DNA of 42,998 bases, taken from assembly GCF_013177695.1 (NCBI RefSeq), contig NZ_WOEY01000056.1, positions 1 through 42,998 on the forward strand, written 5' to 3'. Numbering within the stretch: position 1 is the stretch's first letter; each line of letters starts with the position of its first letter. Both the position numbers and the translations under genes were made by a program. The stretch comes from Paraburkholderia solitsugae. GTDB taxonomy: Bacteria > Pseudomonadota > Gammaproteobacteria > Burkholderiales > Burkholderiaceae. This document shows positions 18,132-26,830 of the stretch, one piece after another. Below the pieces are notes generated by a model. The model saw nothing but the letters and a program-made list of their open reading frames with translations, ran no database searches and had not been told where the DNA came from.

Positions 18132-19154
18132 ATGGAATACAGCACACTCGGCAGGTCAGGCCTGCGCATTTCCCGTTTTTGTCTTGGCGCGATGACCTTT
18201 GGTGCCGGTACCGGAATCTGGGGCGAAATTGCCGGCCTCGACGGCGCCCAGGCCACTCGGCTTGTCGCGATCGCCGTCGAGCAGGGTATCAACCTGATCG
18301 ATACGGCTGACGCCTATTCGCAAGGGCAGTCCGAAGTGGTCGTTGGTCAGGCGTTGACTGACCTTGGACTCGACGAGTCGCGCATGTTGGTCGCGACCAA
18401 AGTTCGGCTGCGCACAGGAGCTGGCCACAACGACATCGGGCTCGGCCGCTCGCACATCATGCGGTCGGTGGAAAGGAGCCTCCGGCGTATCGGCCGCGAC
18501 CATATCGACCTTTTTCAGTTGCACGACCGTGACGAACTCGTGCCGCTCGAAGAAACGCTTCGCGCGCTGGATGATCTTGTCACGCAGGGAAAGGTGAGGC
18601 ACATCGGCGTGTGCAATTTCAGCGCGGGCGATCTGGAGCGTGCACAGGGAATGACCAACTGTACGCATGGGGCCCGCATCGTCAGCAATCAGGTTCACTA
18701 TGCGCTGACGAGCCGCGACGTCGAGCATGAGATCGCGCCCGTGGCAAAGGCGAATGATGTTGCGCTTCTGGTGTGGAGTCCGCTCGCGGGCGGGTACCTG
18801 AGCGGCAAGTACATGCAGGGAGGCAGCGGCGAAACCGGGCGTCGAACCAGGCTGAATTTTCCGCCGATCGATCCCGCGAAGGCGGATCCTATCGTGCATG
18901 TATTGCGCGACATCGCTACGGAATTGAACGCGTCGCCGGCTCAGGTGGCATTGGCCTGGATTATGGCGCGCCGTGAAGTCTGTTCCGTCATCGTAGGCGC
19001 GCGCACGCCCGACCAACTGAGCGCTAACCTCGACGCTCAGCAAATCGCGTTTAGCGCAGCGCAGACCGAACGTCTGAATCAGGTTTCGCAGCCGCAGCTT
19101 CCCTATCCATACTGGATGCAGCAGTTCCACGACAAGGATCGAGTAGTGGTCTGA
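18132..19154 (+). CDS. Aldo/keto reductase
   Basis: A 340-residue NADPH-dependent carbonyl reductase. It starts with the family hallmark MEYSTLGRSGLRISRFCLGAMTFG. The catalytic tetrad is recognisable in DTADAYSQGQSE (Asp, Tyr), VATKVRLRTG (Lys) and FQLHDRDELVP (His). The cofactor-binding end has VIVGARTPDQLSANL. AAGGGG lies eight bases before this ATG; an upstream in-frame ATG at 18054 has no such support. It is probably the last gene of the LysR-linked run, likely reducing aldehydes or ketones. Confidence 0.92.
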   Translation: MEYSTLGRSGLRISRFCLGAMTFGAGTGIWGEIAGLDGAQATRLVAIAVEQGINLIDTADAYSQGQSEVVVGQALTDLGLDESRMLVATKVRLRTGAGHNDIGLGRSHIMRSVERSLRRIGRDHIDLFQLHDRDELVPLEETLRALDDLVTQGKVRHIGVCNFSAGDLERAQGMTNCTHGARIVSNQVHYALTSRDVEHEIAPVAKANDVALLVWSPLAGGYLSGKYMQGGSGETGRRTRLNFPPIDPAKADPIVHVLRDIATELNASPAQVALAWIMARREVCSVIVGARTPDQLSANLDAQQIAFSAAQTERLNQVSQPQLPYPYWMQQFHDKDRVVV

Positions 19155-19469
19155 TTGCTTGTCCAGCGCCTACCCGCATGCTTCCTTGTACGCTCGCACG
19201 GCAGCAGACAAGGGCAGGCGCCGAACAACCCTTAACGGTCTGGGACGCTCATCATCTGCCTGAGCGCGGCCAAGGTGAGCCATGTAGGATGCGCCTGCGA
19301 TCGACCGTTCCAGCTACGATGAAAGACAGTCACCACCGGCGCTCCAGACCCGTAACCCACCGGATCGTGGAGCGTTTGGTGGGAGCCGCCCATCCAACCA
19401 GTGTCGAAACGTGTCTGTGGCAATCGTCATCCAATCCGGCCCGCTGGCCTATGACTCACATCGGAAAGA
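19155..19469. other. Intergenic stretch with mobile-element debris
   Basis: No convincing gene. It contains one copy of the GTTAAGGG-type repeat arm and about 200 bases of GC-rich sequence that is open on both strands but has no ribosome site or recognisable domain. Confidence 0.5.
19214..19239. repeat. Diverged single copy of the GTTAAGGG repeat arm
   Basis: GGCAGGCGCCGAACAACCC followed by TTAACGG matches the right arm of the 12-kb inverted repeat (12042-12066) with a few substitutions. No integrase gene follows it here, so it appears to be an orphan site or the scar of a lost element. Confidence 0.65.
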
Positions 19470-20591
19470 CTAGTGAGTCGAGAACACTGAGATTCCGCCG
19501 TTGGGGAATCCTGCCGCGCCGGCCTGGAACGGCACATAAGCTTGCCCAAGCGTGCTGTCGATGGCGACAGAATGCGCCCCTGTGCCCACCGGAATCTTAA
19601 AGAGCAACTGCCGTGAGGCGCCATCGATGACGGCCATCTGTGGGCTAAATCCCGACGCTGCAGCGGTACCGCTCGTGACGTAGTGCCGGGCCGGGAGGAA
19701 ATAGCGGTTGGAAGCCGGATCGTAACTGACCTGGTCCACCCCGCCAAATGGCAGGCTGGCTTGAATTGCGCCACTCGCACGATCGAGGATCAGCGTGATG
19801 AGCGGGTCGCCCGCCGGCGGATCGCATCCAACGAGCACGTCGTTATTCGGGCCGAGCACGATTCCCGCCGGTCCGCACTTCCCTAGTGGAAACGACTTGC
19901 TGACAAAAGGACTTCCCGCTACCGCGGAGCTGGCGGTGATGACATCGAGCTCGCCATCGGGATTGGCGGACGTCCCGTCATTGTTGATCAAAAAGCTCTT
20001 CGAGGCAGGATCATAGGTGCACGCTTCGAGCCCCGACGAGCCGTTGAAAGGAAGCTTTGCCACCGCCTTTTGTGTCAGCGTGGAAATCAACGTGACGAAC
20101 GGCGGCGAGTCTCCGGGGCTTGCGAACATCACAAGATGATCGTCAGGATCGTAGCAGCCCTCATCGACGCGCGATCCGGAATTACTGATGACGATTGTGT
20201 TGACCGTCTTTTGCGCAGCTGTATCGATCACTTTAACTGAGTCGACGTCGCCGACATAGATCGTGTTCGTGCCGGTGATACCTACAATTCCGTCTGGACC
20301 GGACTCGTCTGTCGTGGCGCCGGCACCGATGAATGGCCCCGGGATCTGTGCGATCAACGTGTTCGATTGGGTGTCTACGACATCGACTGCTTTGTTATTG
20401 CGGTCGGCGAGAAAGTACTTGCCGGCCTCGACGTAGCTGATGTCGAAACTGAATGGTGGGCTCGAAGCATTGGGCACGGCGATGTTCGCCAGTAGCTTTG
20501 GCGGTGTCGGTGCGCTGACGTTATCTCCACCTCCGCAGCCGGCCAATGCGGCCGCAGCGAGCAACATCAAGGTCATCATGCGCTTTTCCAT
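19470..20591 (-). CDS. Lipoprotein with YncE-like beta-propeller repeats
   Basis: 373 residues. The N-terminus LLAAAALAGCGGG has a lipobox (LAGC) for lipid attachment. The body holds repeated blades in which a residue pair such as VDVVDTQSNTLIAQI or VKVIDTAAQKTVNTI is followed by a glycine-rich turn, as in YncE/40-residue YVTN-type propellers. GGAG lies nine bases before the ATG. It is probably a surface or periplasmic binding protein; no catalytic residues can be assigned. The gene stands alone, with a CTTAAG direct repeat about 100 bases upstream suggesting response-regulator control. Confidence 0.82.
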   Translation of the reverse strand: MEKRMMTLMLLAAAALAGCGGGDNVSAPTPPKLLANIAVPNASSPPFSFDISYVEAGKYFLADRNNKAVDVVDTQSNTLIAQIPGPFIGAGATTDESGPDGIVGITGTNTIYVGDVDSVKVIDTAAQKTVNTIVISNSGSRVDEGCYDPDDHLVMFASPGDSPPFVTLISTLTQKAVAKLPFNGSSGLEACTYDPASKSFLINNDGTSANPDGELDVITASSAVAGSPFVSKSFPLGKCGPAGIVLGPNNDVLVGCDPPAGDPLITLILDRASGAIQASLPFGGVDQVSYDPASNRYFLPARHYVTSGTAAASGFSPQMAVIDGASRQLLFKIPVGTGAHSVAIDSTLGQAYVPFQAGAAGFPNGGISVFSTH

Positions 20592-20981
20592 CGATTCGTC
20601 TCCTTTCCGTTTATTGGCCTGGCCGTCGGTCCAGGGATCGGCTCGAGTACTGAAATTTATCCCGCTCCTGAACGACGACGATCAACGAACGATTTCTTAA
20701 GGAATCTTAAGAAATGGTCGTCCGAAGAGATAACCACGTTTCCCATGGATGCGGCTGCGCAGCGCATGAATTGTGGCTATAGACTGGCTGTCTGGCTCAC
20801 ACAATGGCGGCGCGACGGAAAATCGGAAAGTAAAACTTATTTATGGTCTGCATTACGTGGACGCTATACCCGTAATGAATTTGAAGCTTCCATGGACGTG
20901 GTGGTGACATGAGCGCGCGATGATCTGTTCGGCGGTGAACCGGCTCTTACGCTTCGCCCGCCTTGGGGTTAGGTGACGAAC
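20592..20981. other. Intergenic region between lipoprotein and LysR genes
   Basis: No gene seen. It carries the lipoprotein promoter side, with a CTTAAG direct/inverted repeat at 20692-20715. The rest is unremarkable and more A/T-rich than its surroundings. Confidence 0.5.
20692..20715. promoter_or_regulatory. CTTAAG direct repeat within a perfect dyad
   Basis: ATTTCTTAAG and CTTAAGAAAT are perfect reverse complements around GAAT, and the same block contains two CTTAAG hexamers starting ten bases apart. CTTAA direct repeats are the kind of site bound by OmpR-class regulators such as PmrA/QseB, although the spacing I recall for those is eleven. It lies about 100 bases upstream of the lipoprotein gene. 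Confidence 0.5.
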
Positions 20982-21905
20982 TTATCGGCTGGCAGGGTTC
21001 CGTGAGGGATTTGTCATCGCTTTGTCCAGCTTCTCCAAAAGAAACTCGGCGAAGACCGCTACTGCGGGCGGCACCGGTGGGCGGCTCGTGTAGACGAGCT
21101 GCAGGCCGAGGTCGCTGCTGGCACGCCGATAGGTCGGCAGCACGCGTGCCAGTTTCCCCTGCGCGATGATTGGCTCGGCTATTAACTGCGGCAGCAACGC
21201 AATGCCCAGTCCAGCTATACAAGCCTGCGCCAGCACTCGCATGTCGTTGACCGCGAACCGGCTGTTGATCGACACTTCCTGACTACCGCGTGGACCCTGC
21301 AGACGCCACGTGTTGCGACCCTGGCGATTGGAAATCGTCAGACAGTCGTGTTCGGCCAGTTCACGCAGCGTGCGTGGTGCAGCGCGCCGTTCCAGATAGG
21401 CCGGACTCGCTGCGAGGATCATTGCACTCGGCGCCAGCCGACGCACCTTAAGGCCACTACGGGTCTCGATGCCCATGCGCAAGGCCAGGTCGATGCGCTC
21501 GGCGATCAGATCGGTCGGCGTATCGTCGAGCAGGAAGTCGATGCTGATGTGTGGATAGCGCCCGTAGAACTCGACCAACCATTCCATGCGGAAGAATGCG
21601 AACAGGCCGGCCATCGCGGTGACGCGAACCGAGCCGGACGGTGCCTGCTCGTCTGCATGGAGTTGCCCGATCTCGAGGATCTGGTCAAGCGCTGGCGCAT
21701 AGCGCTCGAACAGCGCCTGACCTTCCGTGCTCGGCGCGAGTTTGCGAGTCGAGCGATGCAATAGACGTGTGCCGAGTTGCCCTTCGAGTTGATCGATGCG
21801 TCGGCTCAGCGTGTTTGGCGGCATGCCCAGACGCCGCGCCGCCTCGGAGAAGCTGCCGGCGCGGACGACTTGGACGAACATCGCCAGATCATTCAGATCA
21901 AGCAT
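20982..21905 (-). CDS. LysR-family transcriptional regulator
   Basis: 307 residues. HTH at about 5-62 (FVQVVRAGSFSEAARRLGMPPNTLSRRIDQLE), then an effector domain with TDLIAERIDLALRMGI and VNDMRVLAQACIAGLGIALLP. This layout resembles the CrgA/aldehyde-stress branch of LysR proteins. It is divergent from azoR-nmrA across 155 bases containing a dyad of LysR type, so control of the azoreductase operon by quinones or electrophiles is the natural guess. Confidence 0.92.
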   Translation of the reverse strand: MLDLNDLAMFVQVVRAGSFSEAARRLGMPPNTLSRRIDQLEGQLGTRLLHRSTRKLAPSTEGQALFERYAPALDQILEIGQLHADEQAPSGSVRVTAMAGLFAFFRMEWLVEFYGRYPHISIDFLLDDTPTDLIAERIDLALRMGIETRSGLKVRRLAPSAMILAASPAYLERRAAPRTLRELAEHDCLTISNRQGRNTWRLQGPRGSQEVSINSRFAVNDMRVLAQACIAGLGIALLPQLIAEPIIAQGKLARVLPTYRRASSDLGLQLVYTSRPPVPPAVAVFAEFLLEKLDKAMTNPSRNPASR

Positions 21906-21913
21906 GCTATTTA

Positions 21914-21927
21914 TCCATAATTGGATT
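21914..21927. promoter_or_regulatory. Candidate LysR operator upstream of azoR
   Basis: ATCCA-TAAT-TGGAT is a perfect short dyad eight bases beyond the LysR start codon, followed by GGATTAATCAAATCC, which offers a second overlapping half-site pair. The position fits autoregulation plus control of azoR. Confidence 0.45.
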
Positions 21928-22060
21928 AATCAAATCCTATTTTACCATCTAGTGTGAAGTGTATTTAGTCCCCATACTTGAGATGTCATTCAGTATGGAG
22001 ACCAAGCTGCTCATCTCCGCCGAAGCACTGAAGCAGTAATCCCGTTCGGAGGTAAGTATC

Positions 22061-22666
22061 ATGAAACTGTTACACGTAGATTCCAGCATCCTCGGGCAAG
22101 GCTCCGTCAGCCGTGATCTATCAGCGGATGTCGTCGCGACCTTCCGGGGCCGCCATCCCGACCTTGCGGTCACTCGTCTCGACCTTGCCGCCACACCGAT
22201 CGGTCATCTGACGGCAGCACACCTCGCGGCCGCGCAAGGCGCTCCGGTCGACGATGCATTGAAGCCCGACGTTGCCATCGGCCAGGCCGCGCTTGAGGCG
22301 TTCCTGGCAGCCGATATCGTGGTCATCGGCGCGCCGATGTACAACTTTGGCGTGCCCTCTCAACTGAAGGCCTGGATTGACCGCATCTCCGTCGCCGGGA
22401 AGACGTTCCGCTACGGGGAGCACGGTCCGCTCGGACTGTGCGGCGGCAAGAAGCTGGTCATCGCCTCATCGCGCGGCGGCGTCTACAGCGAAGGCTCGCC
22501 CGCCGCCGTCTTCGATCATCAGGAAACCTATCTGAAAGCGGCCTTCGGATTTCTGGGCATCACAGATATCACCTTCATTCGCGCGGAAGGTGTGGCAATG
22601 GGTCCGGAGGCACGCAGCGGGGCCATCGCCTCGGCGAAGAAAGAAACCGCCGCGCTCGCTGCGTGA
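22061..22666 (+). CDS. azoR: FMN-dependent NADH-azoreductase
   Basis: A 201-residue flavodoxin-fold enzyme that reduces azo compounds and quinones by two electrons with FMN. It starts [18 protein letters not shown], the phosphate-binding loop of the family. The FMN segment [20 protein letters not shown] and the [12 protein letters not shown] loop are intact, and the length is normal. GGAGG lies nine bases before the ATG. nmrA-like follows after 40 bases, and LysR is divergent, which together look like a quinone- or electrophile-stress operon. Confidence 0.95.
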   Translation: MKLLHVDSSILGQGSVSRDLSADVVATFRGRHPDLAVTRLDLAATPIGHLTAAHLAAAQGAPVDDALKPDVAIGQAALEAFLAADIVVIGAPMYNFGVPSQLKAWIDRISVAGKTFRYGEHGPLGLCGGKKLVIASSRGGVYSEGSPAAVFDHQETYLKAAFGFLGITDITFIRAEGVAMGPEARSGAIASAKKETAALAA

Positions 22667-22706
22667 GGTAGCACCGCCCTAACAAAATACCCCATGGAGC
22701 ACAACC

Positions 22707-23612
22707 ATGTCGAACACCCAGAAGCTCATCGCCGTCGTGGGCGCAACCGGCCAGCAAGGCGGCGCTGTTGTGCGCGCGCTGCAGGCGAGCGGTCAATTCA
22801 AAGTGCGCGCGTTGACGCGCAATCCGGCCAGGCATCCGAAGCTGGGTGACGAAGTCGTGCTGGCGGATTTCAATCGTCCGGAAACGCTTAAAGCCGCATT
22901 TGCCGGAGCACACGGCGTTTTCCTGGTGACTAATTCCTGGGAAGCACAAGCAGACGAGCCCAAGCAGGCGCTCGCGGCCATCAGCGCGGCGAAAGACGCC
23001 GGCGTACAGCACTTCATCTGGTCGACGCTTCCCAATGTGGAGGCGATCAGCGGCGGCACGATCAATGTCCCGCACTTCACGGCCAAGGCGAAAGTCGAAC
23101 CCATCGTAAGCGAGGCCGGATTTACGTACCACACGTTCGTGATCGCGCCGTTCTATTACCAAAACCTGATCGGCCTAATGGCCCCGCAGAAACAACCGGA
23201 TGGCACTGCGGGTTGGGCGCTGCCGCTTGATCCCGAGCGGCGGGTCATCCACATGGGCGACATCACTGAACTCGGCCGCATCGTGGTTGGTGCGTTCACG
23301 CAGCCGGAACTCGCGGGGCACGGCGAACATTTGCCGCTGGTCGGCGATTTCCTGAGCTTCAACGAGATCATCGCCACCTTGAATCAACAAGGAAACACGC
23401 TCTCGTTCAAGCAAGTCCCGCGCGAGGTTTTTGCCGGCTGGTTTCCGCACGCCGACGGTATCGCGGCGATGCTCGCCTACTTCGAAGCGCACACGTACCT
23501 CGGCTCGGATTCGGGAGACGCGATCGCGCTCGCCAACAAAGTCGCCGGCCAGCAGCCGACGAAGTTTGCCGCATGGGCCAAGGCGAACTTCGCGATCCCG
23601 GCAGCCGCCTGA
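22707..23612 (+). CDS. NmrA-family NAD(P)-binding protein
   Basis: 301 residues with the Rossmann motif VVGATGQQGGAVVRAL at the start, then VVLADFNRPETLKAAFAGAHGVFLVT. HFIWSTLPNVEAISGG and the central FVIAPFYYQN segment are typical of HSCARG/NmrA redox-sensing dehydrogenase-like proteins. GGAG precedes the ATG. It is likely cotranscribed with azoR. Distinct in sequence from the other NmrA-like protein in this window, it is either a sensor of NADPH/NADP+ ratio or a reductase. Confidence 0.88.
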   Translation: MSNTQKLIAVVGATGQQGGAVVRALQASGQFKVRALTRNPARHPKLGDEVVLADFNRPETLKAAFAGAHGVFLVTNSWEAQADEPKQALAAISAAKDAGVQHFIWSTLPNVEAISGGTINVPHFTAKAKVEPIVSEAGFTYHTFVIAPFYYQNLIGLMAPQKQPDGTAGWALPLDPERRVIHMGDITELGRIVVGAFTQPELAGHGEHLPLVGDFLSFNEIIATLNQQGNTLSFKQVPREVFAGWFPHADGIAAMLAYFEAHTYLGSDSGDAIALANKVAGQQPTKFAAWAKANFAIPAAA

Positions 23613-23835
23613 AACACACCTCTCCGAACGAGAAGGTTCCTTGAAGCACACGAAGAACGGGCGAGCCCCCGCTGCCGTAGCCGAGTCCAAACAAGGCCAT
23701 CAACCCGTCACCCATGTCGTTGTCGATGTAGCCCCGTGCTTTTCGATCGACTGCTCAGGTTCAGTGGCAGAACATCAATCTTCAGCAGACTTTCCTTTTG
23801 GGAGTAGGCCACATGGGTATCGACAGGCTGCTAGC

Positions 23836-24747
23836 TCACGACAGCGCTACCTGCTCAGGAAGGTCGATGGTAAGTTGGTGCATAGACTGTGCGGGCGTCA
23901 GGTCCGATGTGTCGAGCGTCATATTCGCCAACTGATACAGATTTTCGCGCGCATCGAGCATGCGGTGAATGTGCTCCAGCGCCTCGCGTTGCAATGCCGG
24001 CGTCGCGATGCGCGCGTCGTTCTGCGCCATCACTCGCGTGAAGTGCACTTCCGGCCGTGCTTTTAGCCACACCGTATAAAACGTGCGCAGCATCAGTTCA
24101 TAAGTGGCGGCCTCGGCGACGATACTCCCGCCGGGCGCCAGCACGACGCGTGGATAGGTATCGATGATCTGCTCGACGCAACGGCGCTCCAGTCGCCGCA
24201 TGCCTGTCTGTCCATAGAGCGTGATTACTTCGCCGATGGCAATACCAGCCTCCTGTTCGATCAGCTTGTCGAGTTCGACGAACGGCACATCGAGCCGTGC
24301 GGCGAGCAGGGCGCCTAGCGTCGATTTGCCCGCGCCGCGCAAACCGATCAGCGCAACTCGCCCGCCTGGGCCGACGCCGGCAAATCCCGGCGCCGAGATC
24401 AGTTGCTGGCGCAGTCGCGCCAGCGTTGCGGGAGGTTGCTGTTTGAGATATTGCACAAGCATCGTCAGATCGGCGTTTTGCGCCGCGCCATCGGACAGAA
24501 AGTCCTGCATCGGCACATTGAGCGCGACGGACAGTTTGTGCAGCAACGCGACCGATACATTGCCCTCGCCACCCTCGACTCGCGCCAGATAAGGTACCGA
24601 CACGCCCGATTGCGCGGCGAGCTGCTTGCGTGTCATGCCGCGCTGCGCCCGCAGGACGCGCACGCGCCGCGCCAGACTGGCGAGCAGGGTGTCCTGCGCG
24701 GAGTTCGCGGCAGTTGACGGCGCGGGTTTGGGATTCTGAGTCGCCAT
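23836..24747 (-). CDS. BoxR/BzdR-type regulator (HTH plus shikimate-kinase-like domain)
   Basis: 303 residues. Residues 24-85 form an XRE-type HTH (LRAQRGMTRKQLAAQSGVSVPYLARVE). A linker leads to a shikimate-kinase-like domain with a Walker A loop G135-LRGAGKS (to S142), a FVELDKLIEQ segment and the APGGSIV motif. This arrangement is that of BzdR/BoxR proteins, which repress benzoate-CoA pathway genes and are released by benzoyl-CoA. The kinase-like domain acts as the effector pocket. No box genes lie here. It is instead divergent from a hydratase-dehydrogenase-BKACE-ligase operon, with palindromic TATAAGATAT sites in the 272-base gap. Repression of that operon with an aroyl-CoA inducer is inferred. 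Confidence 0.88.
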   Translation of the reverse strand: MATQNPKPAPSTAANSAQDTLLASLARRVRVLRAQRGMTRKQLAAQSGVSVPYLARVEGGEGNVSVALLHKLSVALNVPMQDFLSDGAAQNADLTMLVQYLKQQPPATLARLRQQLISAPGFAGVGPGGRVALIGLRGAGKSTLGALLAARLDVPFVELDKLIEQEAGIAIGEVITLYGQTGMRRLERRCVEQIIDTYPRVVLAPGGSIVAEAATYELMLRTFYTVWLKARPEVHFTRVMAQNDARIATPALQREALEHIHRMLDARENLYQLANMTLDTSDLTPAQSMHQLTIDLPEQVALS

Positions 24748-24863
24748 ATCTGTTCTTGACGGGAAAGCTGCATTTTACGCGAGCCCCCGTTCCAATCGTT
24801 TCCGTCGCGGCCGATGCCGTCATGCGTGTCCCGCATGACACAGGCTCGCACCAAAAACTATAC

Positions 24864-24873
24864 TATAAGATAT
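24864..24873. promoter_or_regulatory. Second TATAAGATAT half-operator
   Basis: This 10-mer is identical to one half of the palindrome at 24972-24995 and lies about 117 bases upstream of the BoxR-type gene. It could be an auxiliary or autoregulatory site for the same protein. Confidence 0.45.
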
Positions 24874-24971
24874 GTTGATGCGGTAGAAAAACCGTAATAG
24901 GTGAACCGTATCACAAAATATGGGAAAAAATAGGGGTATACGCCGAATTCTCAGATTCTGATTGCGCTTCA

Positions 24972-24995
24972 AAAAATATCTTATAAGATATTTTT
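24972..24995. promoter_or_regulatory. Perfect 24-bp palindrome, probable operator of the hydratase operon
   Basis: The sequence is its own reverse complement over 24 bases, centred on ATATCTTATAAGATAT with five-base A and T flanks. It ends 24 bases before the hydratase ATG, where a bound repressor would block transcription or early elongation. With no spacer and an A/T-rich body in GC-rich DNA, it is unlikely to be chance. Confidence 0.7.
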
Positions 24996-25019
24996 CATCG
25001 AACGACCCCCGGTGGAAGG

Positions 25020-25778
25020 ATGACTGACCGATTACTTGATGTGCAGCTAAACGGCGCGGTGGCCCATGTGGAATTGAACCGGCCCGCGAAGCGCAACGCG
25101 CTCAGCGACGCATTGATCGACGCCCTCGATGCGGCTTTTGCAAGCTTTGGCGATGAAGTCCGCGCGGTGGTGTTGTCGGCCGCGGGCGAGCATTTTTGCG
25201 CGGGCCTCGACCTGGCCGAAAACAGCGTGCGTACCCCCGTCGATACCTTGCGTATCTCGCAGCGCTGGCATCAGGTGTTTCACCGCATCCAGTTCTCGAA
25301 CAAACCGGTCGTCGCGGTGCTGCAGGGCGGCGTGATCGGCGGCGGGCTCGAGCTGGCGCTGGCGGCCCACGTCCGCATCGTCGAAGTGGGCGCGTTCTTC
25401 CAGTTGCCGGAGGCGCAGCGCGGGATCTTCGTCGGCGGCGGCGCATCAGTGCGTGTCTCGCGCGTGATCGGCCCGGACCGCATGACGGAGATGATGTTGA
25501 CCGGCCGCCGCTATAGCGCCGAAGACGGTCATCGTCTGGGCTTCGCGCACTACCTGGCCGAGGCGGGTCAGGGCCGGCAGATGGCCGCGCAACTGGCCGC
25601 ACAGGTGGCGGGCAACGCGTCGCTGTCGAATTGGGCGGCGATCAATGCGGTACCGCGCATCCACGACATGTCAATGAGCGACGGCCTGTTCACCGAAGCG
25701 CTGACCGCTGCGGTGACGCAAGGCAGCCACGACGCGCGCGAACGGATGGAAGCGTTTCTGAACGGCAGCCGCCGCTAG
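25020..25778 (+). CDS. Enoyl-CoA hydratase/isomerase (crotonase family)
   Basis: A 252-residue cytoplasmic crotonase. The oxyanion segments GEHFCAGLDLAE and GGVIGGGLELALAAHVRI are clear, and both catalytic glutamates are present (GGGLELA and LPEAQRG). This favours a true hydratase of an enoyl-CoA such as a cinnamoyl-CoA thioester. GGTGGAAGG directly precedes the ATG. It is the first gene of the operon read away from the BoxR-type regulator. The dehydrogenase starts 41 bases on. An aldolase-type hydratase/lyase activity that would release an aromatic aldehyde cannot be excluded, but no aldehyde dehydrogenase follows. Confidence 0.9.
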   Translation: MTDRLLDVQLNGAVAHVELNRPAKRNALSDALIDALDAAFASFGDEVRAVVLSAAGEHFCAGLDLAENSVRTPVDTLRISQRWHQVFHRIQFSNKPVVAVLQGGVIGGGLELALAAHVRIVEVGAFFQLPEAQRGIFVGGGASVRVSRVIGPDRMTEMMLTGRRYSAEDGHRLGFAHYLAEAGQGRQMAAQLAAQVAGNASLSNWAAINAVPRIHDMSMSDGLFTEALTAAVTQGSHDARERMEAFLNGSRR

Positions 25779-25784
25779 CGGCGG
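25769..25784. repeat. 16-bp palindrome over the hydratase stop codon
   Basis: CCGCCGCTAGCGGCGG is a perfect palindrome containing the TAG stop. In mRNA it could form a short GC hairpin between the hydratase and dehydrogenase cistrons, affecting stability or read-through. There is no T-run. Confidence 0.4.
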
Positions 25785-25819
25785 GCCACGCTGCCACCCA
25801 TAACAACAGGAGACACGTT

Positions 25820-26767
25820 GTGAATGAAAACCCCATCATCCGCCGCGTTGGCGTGGTCGGAACGGGCGTGATCGGCGCGAGCTGGGCGGCGTATTTTCTG
25901 GTCCGCGGCCTCGAGGTCAGCGCGACAGACCCCGCGCCCGGTGCGCGCGAGCGGCTTGCCGAAGCGATCGCGCGGCATTGGCCGACCCTTGTCAAAGGCG
26001 ACCTTGCTGAAGGTGCTTCGCAGGACAAGCTCACATTCCACGACTCGCTCGAGGCCGCACTCGAAGGCGTGCAATTCGTCCAGGAAAGCGGTCCGGAGCG
26101 CATCGATCTGAAGCGGGCGTTGTTCACCCGTATCGATGCGGCGCTCGCCGAAAACGTGCTCATTGCGTCGAGTTCTTCTGGTCTCCTGATGAGTGACGTG
26201 CAAACGGCGTGCCGTTATCCGCAGCGCGTGGTATTGGGGCATCCGTTCAATCCGCCGCATCTGATTCCGCTTGTCGAAGTGATCGGCGGCGAGCGTACGT
26301 CGCAGGATGCAATCCGTCGCGCGATGAATTTTTATCGGACGATCGGCAAGCGGCCGATCAATCCGCACAAGGAAATCAAAGGGCATATCGCCAACCGGCT
26401 GCAGGCGGCGTTGTGGCGCGAGGCGTTTCATCTGGTGTCGATCGGCGCGGCGAGCGTGAGCGATATCGACGCTGCGATCGCGTACGGCCCGGGTTTGCGC
26501 TGGGCCGTGATGGGCCCATTCGCGAACCTGCATCTGTCGGGCGGTGAGGGCGGCATGCAGCATCTGCTCGAGCATCTTGGCGGGCCCATCGAAAGCTGGT
26601 GGGCCGATCTCGGCACACCGGCGCTCACGCCCAGCCTGAAACAACAGGTGATCGACGGCATCGGGGCAGAGCTTGCCGGCCGCGGCGCTGACCAGATCGC
26701 GACGCAGCGTGACGACATGATTCTCGGCATGTTGCGCGCCAAAGCGGCGTCGACTTCGATCCCCTAG
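25820..26767 (+). CDS. 3-hydroxyacyl-CoA / carnitine-type dehydrogenase
   Basis: 315 residues starting at GTG, with AGGAGACAC ahead. Residues 10-22 (VGVVGTGVIGASW) are the NAD-binding loop. ASSSSGLL and GHPFNPPHLIPLVEV carry the conserved Ser and His (H141) of the 3-hydroxyacyl-CoA dehydrogenase family, and the C-terminal helical domain includes the GPGLRWAVMGPF segment typical of L-carnitine dehydrogenase and lambda-crystallin relatives. It would oxidise the 3-hydroxy product of the hydratase to a 3-keto compound. The pairing with a BKACE gene 63 bases downstream is also seen in carnitine catabolism, but the ligase and hydratase here point to an unsaturated acid instead. Confidence 0.9.
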   Translation: MNENPIIRRVGVVGTGVIGASWAAYFLVRGLEVSATDPAPGARERLAEAIARHWPTLVKGDLAEGASQDKLTFHDSLEAALEGVQFVQESGPERIDLKRALFTRIDAALAENVLIASSSSGLLMSDVQTACRYPQRVVLGHPFNPPHLIPLVEVIGGERTSQDAIRRAMNFYRTIGKRPINPHKEIKGHIANRLQAALWREAFHLVSIGAASVSDIDAAIAYGPGLRWAVMGPFANLHLSGGEGGMQHLLEHLGGPIESWWADLGTPALTPSLKQQVIDGIGAELAGRGADQIATQRDDMILGMLRAKAASTSIP

Positions 26768-26830
26768 GCGATGGCCGTCACGCCCGGTCATCGACGAATT
26801 GCACGAAACATAAAATTGAAGGAGACAAGC

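Noticed and set aside
19178..19600. Plus-strand gene after the aldo/keto reductase
   Set aside because: No ribosome site or domain; it runs over a repeat arm and into the 3' end of the opposing lipoprotein gene.
20982..22666. NADPH quinone reductase MdaB-type rather than AzoR
   Set aside because: The start [12 protein letters not shown] and the [16 protein letters not shown] motif are specific to AzoR.
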